A stretch of DNA of 64,000 bases from Micromonospora sp. CPCC 205371. GTDB lineage: Bacteria > Actinomycetota > Actinomycetes > Mycobacteriales > Micromonosporaceae. The stretch covers positions 39,488-103,487 of the forward strand of contig NZ_JAIBNX010000006.1 of the NCBI RefSeq assembly GCF_026130045.1, read 5' to 3'. The notes under the pieces are model-generated. The model was not told the origin of the DNA. It saw only the letters and a list, made by a program, of their open reading frames with translations, and did not search any database. The stretch's first letter is position 1. Each line of letters starts with the position of its first letter. The translations under genes were made by a program, and so were the position numbers. Of the stretch, positions 16,597 to 25,700 are shown piece after piece.

Positions 16597-19500
16597 CTAG
16601 CTGGTCCGGTCGATCCGTGCGCGCAGGTTCTCCAGCCGCGTCTTCGCATCCAAACCGACGGTCTTCGCGATGCGTTCCAACACCGGCCGCAAATCCGGGC
16701 TAGCCGATGCGACCATCTCGGCGACCTCGTCCGGTTCGTCGGTGTCACCGACCGGTTCGATCTCCTCGGCCACATACCAGCGGTGCGGCTCCTCGCGGCC
16801 TGGCACCAGGAGGGCGTACGCGGGTCCGGCGTGCACCACGGCGACCTCGCCTTCGGTCACCTCCGGGTCGCGCGGATCGACCACACGCACACGAGTGCCC
16901 TCCGCGAGCACCGGCACCTCGTCCTCTTCGATCTCCACCACGATCTCCTCGTCGGCGAACCTCACCGGGACCGCTGAGGCGACAAGGGCCCCGTGTGCGA
17001 TGCGAACCTTCGACGGCGCCGACCTACCCATCGGGAACCCGGGCACCGGCACAAGCAGCGCTGCCACAAACTCGCGCATCCCAGACTTCTCCGGGTGCGG
17101 TGCCCAATCCCCGGACAGGCGGCACGCCAGCATCCGAGACACCTGCTCGGCGCTCACCCCCGGCAGCAGAGCACCAGCGATCCACACACCCTTGTCGTTT
17201 TCACCGATCGCGGCCTGAGCCACCACCGAGCACGTGTTGTCGTAGTGCTCCATCCGGGTGGCCGGATCTGATGAGGCGTGCGGCGGCAGATGCCCGCAGT
17301 TCATGGTGATGGGCCCGGCAACGACGCGTCCGCCGCCGGCGACGATGGCCTCCCCGCCCATCCACCGGCTGTAGTCGACGTTGCCGCGTGGCACCTCCAC
17401 CCGCCGGTTGCGGAAGCCCCGGTGCGCGACACCTGCCGGTGCCAGGTAGCCGTAGATGCGGCCCTCGTCGGTGATGGTCAGCGCCCCGGTCGCCTCCACA
17501 TCCGTCGGCTCCGTGAACCATTCGACAGGAGGGACATCGGGGATGGTGATGGTGTGCCCGGCCGCGACGATCACGGACGGCCCAGTGTTGGTGAACTCGC
17601 TGGGTGTGCCGCCGGCATCTTCCAGATGCCGGGCAAGGTGGGCGTGAACCGCCTCTCGCTCCGACTCTGGAATGTCGGTCTGGGACAGCCGAGCAAGCGC
17701 GTTGCGGACGGCGTCAACGTTCGCGGCGCCGACACGCCCGTCCTCAGACACCTCGTGGTGCGGCAGTGAGGCGGCGTCCTTGGGAATGTGGTCGCCCTCG
17801 ATCCGCGAGTCGTCGATCCACGCGAACTCTTCGCGGGCCTTGGTGACAGGCAGCGGCGACGGGAGCCGGGCGACGTTGGCGTCCGCATCCCATGTGCCCT
17901 CGGTGGTTGGTGTGTCGTGCGGGCGCACCGCCGCAGCGGTCAGCGACTCTGTTTCGGTAACCGGCGTCGGGGACACGATGACTCCCATCTCGGCAAGCGT
18001 GTCGAGCAGTTCTTGGGTTGGTTCCACGCGGGCGTCCGCGAGGGCCGGCACGGACACGGCGGTGATCTCGGCGACCCGGTAGTGGTTGAAGGTCATCAGG
18101 TCGATCGCGGGTTCGCCGGCCACGATCCCGTCGTCGGGTTCGTCGGTGAGGACATACTCGACGTCGATGTACTGGTCTTTGACGGATTCGTCTGGTCCGA
18201 CGCTGGACCACCGTGCCCATCCCTCAGCGAGGCGTCGGGCGTAGTCGAGACCGCTCGGGGATCGCAGGTCGAGGCGTCCCCAGAAGTGCACCTCATCGCC
18301 AATCCGTTCGGCGCGGGTTATGAGGCCGGTCTGAACGGTTTCGGGGACACCGCCGTGGGCGGACGACTTGACTTGGTCGTGGTAGGCGAACGGTGGGGTA
18401 CGCCACGTGATCGAACCGGGGGCGAACTCGCGCAACCCGGTCGACACGCCTTCCATAGCCCAGGTGTGGAAGTGCTCGCCCGGCTGGGCCGCTAGAGGGT
18501 TAGCGGCAACCGCTGCCTCGTCTGCGGCACCTGCCTCGTCTGCTTCGCTCGTTGCTGCCGGTTCTGGGGCAGCGGCGAGCGCGGACGCATCGCCGCCGTC
18601 GTGGTCCTTTTTCCGCCCGGGCCAGCGGCCCGTAACCTCGTGATACAGGTTTGCACACAGTCCTTCCGTGTCCTCCGGGAAGTATTCGCGCAACTCACGC
18701 ACGCAACGGTCGAACGAGCCCTTGGTTCCGAGTCGCAGTTTCCTGGCCCAGTACCGCCGAAGCTGCGGCGGCATCCGCGACTGGAACCAGCGGGGGATCG
18801 CCGCCGCGAAGTAGGCGTCCCAGTCGAAGCCGTCGCCCTCGTCGTCGTCCTCCTCAGGCACCGGCTCACCGAGCGGGATGTCGAACACCTCCCCAGCGAA
18901 CGCAACCCTGATCGCGTCAAACGTGACCGGGCCCACCCGATCCGCGAGCTTTTCCACCGTCGACACGTCGTCGGTGTAGATCAGCGTGATGTGCGGCTGC
19001 CACGGGGCGTGCTGCTCAGGCAGGGTGAACCCGGCCGGCTCCGTTTGCAGATTGTGCAGCGACTCCAACACATGCCCGTGGACGTCGTCCAGCCCTTCGC
19101 CGGACAGGCCGAGCACGATGCACGGCTCGCGGTCGTTGCTGTCGCCCGGATTGAACGCGGAGACCGCGAACCCTTCCACCGTCAGGACAGGCTTACCCTC
19201 GGCGATCTCGAAGATGGCCTCGATGATGCGTTCTTGCGCCTCGACCGGAATGTCCGACGCCGCACCCAGGTAGGCGAGGGTGGCATGCAACTCGGCGGCT
19301 GGTTCTCCGCCGTCCACCGCGAGCCGTTCCGCGTCGGCCACAGAAGGACGCAAAGCGACCATGGCGCCGGTGTGGACTTCTGCTGCGGCGGTCAGAGCCA
19401 TCGCCGAGGGAACAGCGGCGGTCATTGCGGCAACCCTTCGTTGGGCGGCGGACGCGGTCAGCACCTCGGACAGCAGCCCCATCCGCCGTAGGAATGTGGC

Positions 19501-21201
19501 CTGTTGGGCCGGTGCGACGACGATCTCGACGTCGTGGTCGTGTGCACGGATTTTCAGGTCGCCGACATCGAGACCACCGGTCAGTGAGACGGTGACTGGT
19601 CCGATGTTGGTGTCGATGACCTGCTCGGCTGTCTCGCCTTCACCCAACGGGGCGCCAGAACGGCTGTCGTTTTCACCGTCGAAGGCGTCTGCGACAGCAC
19701 CCAGGGCCTGGTCGAGGGTGCGGAAGCCGCGCCGGTTCAGGCGAAGCTCGGGCCCGTCGGTCGGCCGAAAAACCCAGGTGCGGCCGTCGGTGAACATGTC
19801 GAGCTGCCCGTGGCCGGTGTCGACACGCCCGGCGGTTTCCAGATCGGTCAATGCGACGGCGAGGTCGGCGAGTTCCCGGGCTGTCATCTCGACGGGTGGT
19901 GTGGCCCGTAGTTCGTCGAAATCGGGGTCGTCGTTGGGTGCGAGGTGGACGGCGAGGGTGTCTCGCAGATAGCTTTCCTCGCCCTCCTGGATTTCTTCTT
20001 CAGGGACGACGGCGGTTTTCTGGACGAGCATCCGCAGGGTTGTGTACGGGGCGCCGTCACGGTCCTCGGTGTGTCTGATGGTGAACTCGTCACCGATCTC
20101 CATGTCGTAGCTGTAGAGGGCGTTGGTGCGTAGTTCGTCGATGTTGGCGGCTGTGAGGCGGACGTTGTTGCCGCTGTCGTCGGTGAGGCTGAGCTGCCCG
20201 TCCTCGTGTGCGGCCAGGGTCAGCGACTTCGAGCCGTACGTTTTGACCGTCTCGCCGACCGAGGTGGGGTCGCGGCCTGCTCGGGCCCCGACGTTCCCGC
20301 CGCCGCCTATAGCCCGCTCCCCGGCACTGTCGGGCGTGTTGGGGCCGTCCTTACCGTGCTCGCTCTGATCGTGCTTGCCGGGCAGATGGAACTCGTCAGG
20401 CCCCGCAGCGGTCAAGGGCTCATCCACAAGTTCGTCTCCCAGCAGGAAGCCCTGAGTGCACCGGCAGTTGATCACTTCGTCTGCTGGCCCGATTGGCTGT
20501 CCCGGATACATCAGCCACGTGCCGCCGACCCGGAATGGCTCACCGAGCGGCTGCACCTGTTCATGCGCGGCGCAGTGCGCTTCGCGGGTGCGTTCGTCGC
20601 AGACGGCGGTGTCGCCGTCCTCCATGGTGGCCAGCCACTCTTTGCGCATCGACGCGTCGCCGAGGCGTAGGGCCTGCGCCAGGCTCGCCGAGTTGGCTGC
20701 TGCCACGACTTCGGTACGGGCGATCATGCGGGCTCGGGCCTCACCGAACCCGCCAGCATCCTGCAACCGGGCGGCGAGTTCCTCGATGACTTCACCTGCG
20801 CGAACGCCGTCGGCGAGTTCTTTGCGGGCGACCTCCCACAAGGTGTCGGAGACGGCCACCAACCGGTTTGTTGCGGCGTCAAGGAAATCGGCGGCGTCCG
20901 GAGCGTTGAGCGACACCGGCTCAACCTCACGGCCCACGTCGGCGAACTCCTTCGCCAACACCTGCGCCGACTCCGCATACACGTCACCCAACGCGGGCAC
21001 AATCTGCGCCTCGACCGCTGCGGTCCACTCCCGCCGCATCACCTGCAAGTCGTCGTCAGACAACGCTGCTGGGCTGGGGGAGTCACCGATAAGCTTCGCC
21101 ACCGTCTGGGCGACCGCGCGCAGGACGCGCAGCGTCAACGCCTCGACGTGGCCGATCAGCCCGTCCAGCCGTTTGCCGTGCATCCCCCGTATCCGCGGCA
21201 C
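16597..21201 (-). CDS. MuF-like head morphogenesis / 2H phosphoesterase / capsid maturation protease polyprotein
   Basis: A 1534-residue multidomain protein. Residues 1-255 are a MuF-type head domain (ARMIARTEVVAAANSASLAQ, then CDERTREAH and EVINCRCT). The region 268-285 has the FHLPGKHDQSEHG linker. Residues 605-780 form a 2H phosphoesterase fold with two HxT motifs, H639-A-T641 and H737-I-T739. Residues 825-865 are a small Cys-containing helical domain. Residues 910-1065 resemble a prohead protease (FHTWAMEGVSTGLREFAPGS). Residues 1100-1195 match DUF6582, and 1240-1400 form a further conserved domain with an NCGHLPPHA metal-like motif. The C-terminus has an SH3-like strand set. The gene lies between portal and capsid, where MuF and protease genes belong. 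Confidence 0.85.
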   Translation of the reverse strand: MPRIRGMHGKRLDGLIGHVEALTLRVLRAVAQTVAKLIGDSPSPAALSDDDLQVMRREWTAAVEAQIVPALGDVYAESAQVLAKEFADVGREVEPVSLNAPDAADFLDAATNRLVAVSDTLWEVARKELADGVRAGEVIEELAARLQDAGGFGEARARMIARTEVVAAANSASLAQALRLGDASMRKEWLATMEDGDTAVCDERTREAHCAAHEQVQPLGEPFRVGGTWLMYPGQPIGPADEVINCRCTQGFLLGDELVDEPLTAAGPDEFHLPGKHDQSEHGKDGPNTPDSAGERAIGGGGNVGARAGRDPTSVGETVKTYGSKSLTLAAHEDGQLSLTDDSGNNVRLTAANIDELRTNALYSYDMEIGDEFTIRHTEDRDGAPYTTLRMLVQKTAVVPEEEIQEGEESYLRDTLAVHLAPNDDPDFDELRATPPVEMTARELADLAVALTDLETAGRVDTGHGQLDMFTDGRTWVFRPTDGPELRLNRRGFRTLDQALGAVADAFDGENDSRSGAPLGEGETAEQVIDTNIGPVTVSLTGGLDVGDLKIRAHDHDVEIVVAPAQQATFLRRMGLLSEVLTASAAQRRVAAMTAAVPSAMALTAAAEVHTGAMVALRPSVADAERLAVDGGEPAAELHATLAYLGAASDIPVEAQERIIEAIFEIAEGKPVLTVEGFAVSAFNPGDSNDREPCIVLGLSGEGLDDVHGHVLESLHNLQTEPAGFTLPEQHAPWQPHITLIYTDDVSTVEKLADRVGPVTFDAIRVAFAGEVFDIPLGEPVPEEDDDEGDGFDWDAYFAAAIPRWFQSRMPPQLRRYWARKLRLGTKGSFDRCVRELREYFPEDTEGLCANLYHEVTGRWPGRKKDHDGGDASALAAAPEPAATSEADEAGAADEAAVAANPLAAQPGEHFHTWAMEGVSTGLREFAPGSITWRTPPFAYHDQVKSSAHGGVPETVQTGLITRAERIGDEVHFWGRLDLRSPSGLDYARRLAEGWARWSSVGPDESVKDQYIDVEYVLTDEPDDGIVAGEPAIDLMTFNHYRVAEITAVSVPALADARVEPTQELLDTLAEMGVIVSPTPVTETESLTAAAVRPHDTPTTEGTWDADANVARLPSPLPVTKAREEFAWIDDSRIEGDHIPKDAASLPHHEVSEDGRVGAANVDAVRNALARLSQTDIPESEREAVHAHLARHLEDAGGTPSEFTNTGPSVIVAAGHTITIPDVPPVEWFTEPTDVEATGALTITDEGRIYGYLAPAGVAHRGFRNRRVEVPRGNVDYSRWMGGEAIVAGGGRVVAGPITMNCGHLPPHASSDPATRMEHYDNTCSVVAQAAIGENDKGVWIAGALLPGVSAEQVSRMLACRLSGDWAPHPEKSGMREFVAALLVPVPGFPMGRSAPSKVRIAHGALVASAVPVRFADEEIVVEIEEDEVPVLAEGTRVRVVDPRDPEVTEGEVAVVHAGPAYALLVPGREEPHRWYVAEEIEPVGDTDEPDEVAEMVASASPDLRPVLERIAKTVGLDAKTRLENLRARIDRTS

Positions 21202-21204
21202 CGT

Positions 21205-22896
21205 CTACCTCTTCCCCGGTCCGTCCCTGCTCTTGCCGTTGTGTCCGTTAACCCGGGCCGGTGGGGAACGGCGTCCCGTCCCAGCGCCGACCACCTCCCG
21301 GGACAGGACCGGGCCAAGCCTGGTGTGGAGCGCGGCCATCGCCGCCGCCAGCCCGTCAGGCATGTCCGAACCCGGCGCCGGTGGAGGGTTGTCGCGGGTG
21401 GGTGGGGCAGTACGTGTGCCGGTTCCCGGCGTCGCCGCCGGTGCAGGAGACGGCGAACCGGCTCCTGTAGCACCCGGGCCGCGGGTTGGGGGCGAGCCGG
21501 GAACCGGAGATTGTGGGCCAGCCCCGCGTGCAGGCTGACTGGGGGTGGCGAGCGATTCGCCAGTGAGGGCTTCGTAGGCTTCGACGCTGCCGGCGGCGAC
21601 GAGCTTGAGGAGCAGTTGCCGCCGCTCGTCCTCGGGCGTCGGCACGTCGGACTCGTCCAGGCCAGACTCGCGCCGTAGGGCGGCACCGGACAGTTCTACG
21701 CGGTCGTACGCCTGAAGCGCCTTCTCGGACTTGTCCGGGCGGGCGGTGAGTTCGCTGGTGTCGTACCAGACGATCAGCTTGCCGCCGTTCGGGCCGACCA
21801 GGTCCGCGCCGAGAGCCTTCAGCATCGGCTGGAGATAGCCGACGGTCAGGCCACCGACGATCGTCTCCGCGACCGGAGAGATGTGCAGTTTGATGCCGCT
21901 CTCCTCCAGCTGCCAGGCAACCCAATGATTGGTAGCGCCGATGCCTTTGAGGACTTCGGCGGGGATGTTGACGGTGGTGGCGAGGCGCCCGAGTTCCTTC
22001 TCCCGCTCGTCGATCAGCTCTTTGTCGACGCCGTCGCCGAAGGTCAGGTGCCGCCATTTCTCGATCTCGTCGCTGGCGAACTTGATCGGGATCGGGATTG
22101 AAGCGGTGGCGGCGCCGGGCTCGCGGATGTTCTTGCCCGCGATGTCGATCAACATGGCGACGAACGGGTCCGGCTCGTCCTGATACTGCTTCGGGACGTT
22201 GATGGTCCCGTCCTGAGGGATCAGCAGCAGCCCGTTCATCGCCAGCCGACTGACGAGGGTGGCGATGATGCGCCGGTTCAGCAACTCAATCGTCCGCATG
22301 ATCGGGATCGCGGCCTTGGCTGGGCTTGTGGCCTTCCACGACCAGCGGGGGTGCGGATCCCAGATCCGGACCGGCAGTGACTCGGTGCCCAGCGATACCC
22401 ATTCGGTTTCGCCGACCCGCACTTCGTAGCCGCCGCCCTGGCCGCGCAGTGGCCGGATCTCCTCGGTCGACTTGACGGACCAGTTGGCCTGTTCCAGCGG
22501 GATGCGCTCGTCGGCGCGCTCCGCGACAAGCCAGCCCTCACCTGGGACGGAGATTTGTACGGCGAGGGACTTCATGATGGCGGCGTGGCCGGCGATGCCG
22601 CCGCCCAACTGCTCCACCAGGTCCGCCGCGGGCCCTTCGTCGAGGGGTGCCGGTTCGTCGCCGCCCGGGACGAGTTCGGCTGCGGTGAGTCGGACGCGGG
22701 ACATGGCGTTGGACAGCCAGCCGATCGCGTACTGGAACTCGCCCAGGCTGTCCAGGAAACCCCATGCCTCCTGCTGCCAGGACTCGTACTGGAAGACCCG
22801 GTCGGTGGAGGTGCCCTGCGTGGCTTGGATGACGCGGGCGGATGCGGTGAGGGTGTCGACGGGTGGCGGCGCGGGCGTGCGGAGACGGTCCGGCAT
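21205..22896 (-). CDS. portal protein
   Basis: A 563-residue portal forming the dodecameric ring at the capsid vertex, through which DNA is packaged. Visible hallmarks are an N-terminal YESWQQEAWGFLDSLGEFQY segment, a wing region with IWDPHPRWSWKATSPAKAAI, a stem-type ELLNRRIIATLVSRLAMNGL helix, and LATTVNIPAEVLKGIGATNH, which is typical of actinophage portals. The last 110 residues are a Pro/Gly/Thr-rich disordered tail. It is followed after 3 bp by the MuF polyprotein. It is unusual that about 19 small genes separate it from terminase. Confidence 0.93.
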   Translation of the reverse strand: MPDRLRTPAPPPVDTLTASARVIQATQGTSTDRVFQYESWQQEAWGFLDSLGEFQYAIGWLSNAMSRVRLTAAELVPGGDEPAPLDEGPAADLVEQLGGGIAGHAAIMKSLAVQISVPGEGWLVAERADERIPLEQANWSVKSTEEIRPLRGQGGGYEVRVGETEWVSLGTESLPVRIWDPHPRWSWKATSPAKAAIPIMRTIELLNRRIIATLVSRLAMNGLLLIPQDGTINVPKQYQDEPDPFVAMLIDIAGKNIREPGAATASIPIPIKFASDEIEKWRHLTFGDGVDKELIDEREKELGRLATTVNIPAEVLKGIGATNHWVAWQLEESGIKLHISPVAETIVGGLTVGYLQPMLKALGADLVGPNGGKLIVWYDTSELTARPDKSEKALQAYDRVELSGAALRRESGLDESDVPTPEDERRQLLLKLVAAGSVEAYEALTGESLATPSQPARGAGPQSPVPGSPPTRGPGATGAGSPSPAPAATPGTGTRTAPPTRDNPPPAPGSDMPDGLAAAMAALHTRLGPVLSREVVGAGTGRRSPPARVNGHNGKSRDGPGKR

Positions 22897-22975
22897 CGCG
22901 CATCACCCCCGTGATCTCGTCCGCTCGGCTTGGCTGGCTGGATGTTAGGGGCGTCGCCGGTGGGATTGATGACGG

Positions 22976-23089
22976 TCAGCAACGTGTGAGGACGGTGAAC
23001 GCTGCGGCGAGACCGCCGACGATCGTGACCGTGTACAGGACGACTACACCCCATGGGGTCCGCTCGTCCTCTGATTCAGGTGTCGCCAT
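22976..23089 (-). CDS. 37-residue single-pass membrane peptide
   Basis: A short frame starting MATPESEDERTPW, with one predicted membrane helix (VVVLYTVTIVGGLAAAFTVL) and a TRC end. The acidic N-terminus followed by one helix suggests N-out or peripheral topology. It overlaps the upstream Cys-rich gene by 14 bases and lies 79 bases before the portal. The function is unknown; it could be a small holin-associated or membrane-targeted peptide. Confidence 0.5.
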   Translation of the reverse strand: MATPESEDERTPWGVVVLYTVTIVGGLAAAFTVLTRC

Positions 23090-23291
23090 CGGCGAAGATG
23101 CCGCTGCCACAGTCGGCACACCCCGACGCCTCATCGATCACGCCGACTCCGTCCTCGGCGAGCGTGAGGATGTCGAAGGTGACCAGCGCCGGCTTCGAGC
23201 AGTTGCCGCACCAGCCGGGGCGCGGGTTGCTCGGCTCTACATGGACGACGTGGACGTCGCCGTCGCGAACGTTCTCTGGTTCCGTGGTCAC
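23076..23291 (-). CDS. small zinc-ribbon protein
   Basis: A 71-residue protein with two CxxC knuckles (WCGNCSKPA near residue 28 and GCADCGSG near residue 59), a typical zinc-ribbon arrangement. An acidic N-terminus carries His/Val-rich strands (DVHVVHVEPSN). Small zinc ribbons of this type are common in actinophage accessory regions, with no assigned role. Confidence 0.6.
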   Translation of the reverse strand: MTTEPENVRDGDVHVVHVEPSNPRPGWCGNCSKPALVTFDILTLAEDGVGVIDEASGCADCGSGIFADGDT

Positions 23292-23318
23292 CGGTTGCCT
23301 TCCATTCGCGTGATGAGG

Positions 23319-23651
23319 TCATTCGGTTGGCAGCGGCGCGACGCCGATGACGTCACACTCCGGCTGGTGGTGCCCGGTCTCCAAGACGGCTTCCGGGCAG
23401 CCGCACGCCAGTCTCGGAACATCCGGTACAGGCGGGAGGGGACGGTTCGGGTCGGGCGGGGCGCACCAGCCGGCGGCGGCAGTGAGGGGCATCATCGCGT
23501 TTGCGGCAGCCGGGTCCGCGAGGTTGCGCCGCATGAGCTCGATGAGCGTCGTCACGAACGGGTCCGGTTCACCGGCCGACACCGCGGGCGGCTGTAGAAG
23601 GAGGGGAATCTGCGCCAGTTCCTCGCCGGAAGCGTCCTGCGCGCCGGTCAT
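23319..23651 (-). CDS. hypothetical protein
   Basis: This 110-residue protein is not recognised. A helical stretch DPFVTTLIELMRRNLADPAA is followed by a Pro-rich linker and a C-terminal LACGCPEAVLETGHHQPEC cluster that could bind a metal. The start overlaps the upstream stop (ATGA). Confidence 0.55.
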   Translation of the reverse strand: MTGAQDASGEELAQIPLLLQPPAVSAGEPDPFVTTLIELMRRNLADPAAANAMMPLTAAAGWCAPPDPNRPLPPVPDVPRLACGCPEAVLETGHHQPECDVIGVAPLPTE

Positions 23652-23809
23652 CGCCGGGAGTCCGGGTGGACGGTGCGATGCTGGCAGGTGCAGTGCGTGC
23701 CACCTGGGCAGTTGCTGTGGAGTTCAGCCTGCGCGAGTTCGACGGTGATGGCGTCCTCGCCGGCCTCGGGCTGGCGGTCGGCTGCGGCACGGCAGGGCTG
23801 GCAGATCAT
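23648..23809 (-). CDS. 53-residue Cys-rich protein
   Basis: Begins MICQPCRAAADRQPE and ends with NCPGGTHCTCQHR, giving two Cys/His clusters that suggest one small zinc-binding fold. The ATG overlaps the upstream TGA, which excludes a longer start. This type of MICxxC protein recurs in actinophage genomes next to terminase or portal genes; its function is unknown. Confidence 0.6.
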   Translation of the reverse strand: MICQPCRAAADRQPEAGEDAITVELAQAELHSNCPGGTHCTCQHRTVHPDSRR

Positions 23810-24201
23810 TCGAGCTCCATGCGGTGAGTCGGTACCGGCAGCCGCAGTGCGTTGAACACTTTGATCGGGTCGAGGTTGAGTTCCCGGATGAGTGTCTGCG
23901 CCGTCTCGTACCTGATGGCGGTGGCGGCATCGCGTTCCCATCGGACCCGGTCGACCGTCCGCTGGTAGGCGTCAACCAGTCCGGGAGGTGGCGCGACCTT
24001 GAGCGGGAACGTCGCCAATCTGGTCATGAGGCCAACGCTCGCGTGGAACATTCTGCGGCCCTCGGAGTCCTCGGCAAACACCTCGACGGTGATCGTTCCG
24101 GCTTCCTCATCCACGTGGAGCTCGGCGTCGTCGGGGATGCCCGACGGAAGGTCGTTGGCCTTGAACCACTCCCAGGGCGCTCTGCGTGCGATGCCAGTCA
24201 C
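23806..24201 (-). CDS. hypothetical protein (131 aa)
   Basis: Starts MTGIARRAPWEWFKANDLPS from a GTG that overlaps the upstream stop (GTGA). The first half is a strand-rich acidic region (AELHVDEEAGTITVEVFAED) with a loop of about 25 residues. The second half is helical (GLVDAYQRTVDRVRWERDAA, then LIRELNLDPIKVFNALRLPV). No known motif is visible. It may be a virion-associated or regulatory adaptor; nothing in its sequence decides. Confidence 0.55.
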   Translation of the reverse strand: MTGIARRAPWEWFKANDLPSGIPDDAELHVDEEAGTITVEVFAEDSEGRRMFHASVGLMTRLATFPLKVAPPPGLVDAYQRTVDRVRWERDAATAIRYETAQTLIRELNLDPIKVFNALRLPVPTHRMELE

Positions 24202-24419
24202 GGGCGCCTCCCGGTGGCTGCGTCGTTGCCCCAGCCGTCGCCGTCGTACTGGTCGGAGAACGGCCGCTTCTTCAACCACGCCGAGTCGCGGCGGAAGCCG
24301 GCGATGGCCCGGCGTCCCTTCGTCAGCGGGTCCTCTCGGTGGCGGCGCCATGCGAAGACGACAACCGCGCCAGCTGTGCCGAGGGCGACGAACGCGGCAA
24401 CCGCGAGCCAGCCTGTCAC
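24198..24419 (-). CDS. small membrane protein
   Basis: 73 residues: one N-terminal membrane helix (WLAVAAFVALGTAGAVVVFA) followed by a basic cytosolic tail (WRRHREDPLTKGRRAIAGF). It overlaps both neighbours by 4 bases. It lies directly behind the DUF1360 membrane protein, so the two may act together at the membrane. Confidence 0.6.
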   Translation of the reverse strand: MTGWLAVAAFVALGTAGAVVVFAWRRHREDPLTKGRRAIAGFRRDSAWLKKRPFSDQYDGDGWGNDAATGRRP

Positions 24420-25003
24420 CGTCGCGTCTCCCGCTGCTCGGCGGCGAGCGCGCGTCGCTTTTCGATCTCGGCCAGCTCGTACGCCTGGTCGTGGCGTGCC
24501 TCAAGGTTGCCGATCAGCCCGGTGACGGTGGACGCGGCGATCCACACCAGCCACGGAACCGGCAGCGACGTGACCAGGTCAACGCCTGCGACGACGAACG
24601 CGCCGATCCAGGCCGACATGCACCACGGGCATTCCAGTAGATAGGCCAGCGCTCGACCGGCTGTTCCCGACGCGACAACACCGAGCAGGGCGGCGCACGC
24701 CACGACAGCGGCGGCGACGGCAGCGGCGAGGCCAGTGCGTCCGACGGAGACCGCCGCGGTGCCGACCACCGCGCCGGCGGCGAGGAGCGCCATCGCGATG
24801 ACGAATAGGCCGATGTTGGGTTTGCCGCTGTTCCAGTGCCCCTTCAACCTGGGTTCGGCTGCCTGCATCTCCGGCGTAGGGTCGAGGAAGCGGATTGCCG
24901 CGTCGCGTGGGACTTTGACGATCGGTACCTCGTCCTTGACGGCCAGGCGGGTGAGCCGATGAGTGACGAGAAAGATCAGAAGGACGACCAGCCAAGTGGG
25001 CAT
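24416..25003 (-). CDS. DUF1360 family membrane protein
   Basis: 195 residues with an N-terminal membrane helix, two to three further helices (residues 65-115 and 130-160) and the DUF1360 signature LLECPWCMSAWIGAF at about 122-136, where the CxxC pair is characteristic. The C-terminal 35 residues are charged and helical. DUF1360 proteins are found in bacteria and phages; some phage copies are annotated as holin-like, without proof. It is the only clear multi-pass protein near the structural genes, so a role in lysis or membrane remodelling is possible. Confidence 0.7.
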   Translation of the reverse strand: MPTWLVVLLIFLVTHRLTRLAVKDEVPIVKVPRDAAIRFLDPTPEMQAAEPRLKGHWNSGKPNIGLFVIAMALLAAGAVVGTAAVSVGRTGLAAAVAAAVVACAALLGVVASGTAGRALAYLLECPWCMSAWIGAFVVAGVDLVTSLPVPWLVWIAASTVTGLIGNLEARHDQAYELAEIEKRRALAAEQRETRR

Positions 25004-25635
25004 CAGGGGCGCTCCCGGTCGTCGACGCGGCCCGGCTCGCGGCGTAGTCCTCCGTCAACTGCTTCCCGCGTCCACCAAGTGGGCACCGGCGGTGGATCGT
25101 TCCGCACGAACGGGCCAAGCACGCGCATCGGGCCAACGTGAATGTCTTCCGCCTCGCGGCGCGCCCACATGTCTTCCCAGGCGTATGGGCCACGGCCATA
25201 GTTGAGGGAGTACCACCGCTGCTCTGGTCGCGTCTTGCCGAACGTGCCGACGTTGAGCCAGCCGTCCCGGCGCGCCCACACGTCGCCGCCACTCGCGTCT
25301 TCGAGGACTGTGCCGTTGGCAGGCTCGGGTGAGTCGCGGGTGACTTCCGCCGGGTACGGGGTTCCCGGCAGCGCGCCGGGGTGGGGTGGGGTGCAGTGTG
25401 CGGGTTCGCCGCAGTAGACGCCCTCGGCGTGATAGTCCGGGACCTCGTCATCGTCCTCGACCGGGCTGATGATAGTGACCAGCTCGTGGAACGCCCGCTC
25501 CCGCAGAGCGGGGTCCTGGAAGGCGTTGACGGCTTCGGCGATGAGTCCCATGCGCGAGCAGAGGGTGTCGAAGCGAGACAGGACTGCGGGGTCGATACCG
25601 ACCGGGTTGGGGTCGTAGAGATCGGGTGCGGCCAT
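25003..25635 (-). CDS. hypothetical protein (210 aa)
   Basis: This protein is not recognised. Residues 1-60 are helical (LCSRMGLIAEAVNAF, RERAFHELVTII). A CGEPAHCTPPHPG loop follows, then a Trp/Tyr-rich region with VWARRDGWLNVGTFGKTRPE and YAWEDMWARREAEDIHVGPM that looks like a compact beta domain. The stop overlaps the DUF1360 start by one base (TAATG/TGATG type), so the genes are co-transcribed. Confidence 0.55.
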   Translation of the reverse strand: MAAPDLYDPNPVGIDPAVLSRFDTLCSRMGLIAEAVNAFQDPALRERAFHELVTIISPVEDDDEVPDYHAEGVYCGEPAHCTPPHPGALPGTPYPAEVTRDSPEPANGTVLEDASGGDVWARRDGWLNVGTFGKTRPEQRWYSLNYGRGPYAWEDMWARREAEDIHVGPMRVLGPFVRNDPPPVPTWWTREAVDGGLRREPGRVDDRERP

Positions 25636-25700
25636 GACCGGGGACGTTATGGCCGTGAATGGTTCGATAGACGACGGTCGCTCAGACCGGTGCTACGCCG

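Noticed and set aside
16455..16775. 106-codon leftward frame across the polyprotein end and the capsid leader
   Set aside because: Starts inside the polyprotein in another frame, with Arg/Trp-rich shadow composition; the 21-codon frame with its strong ribosome site explains the region better.
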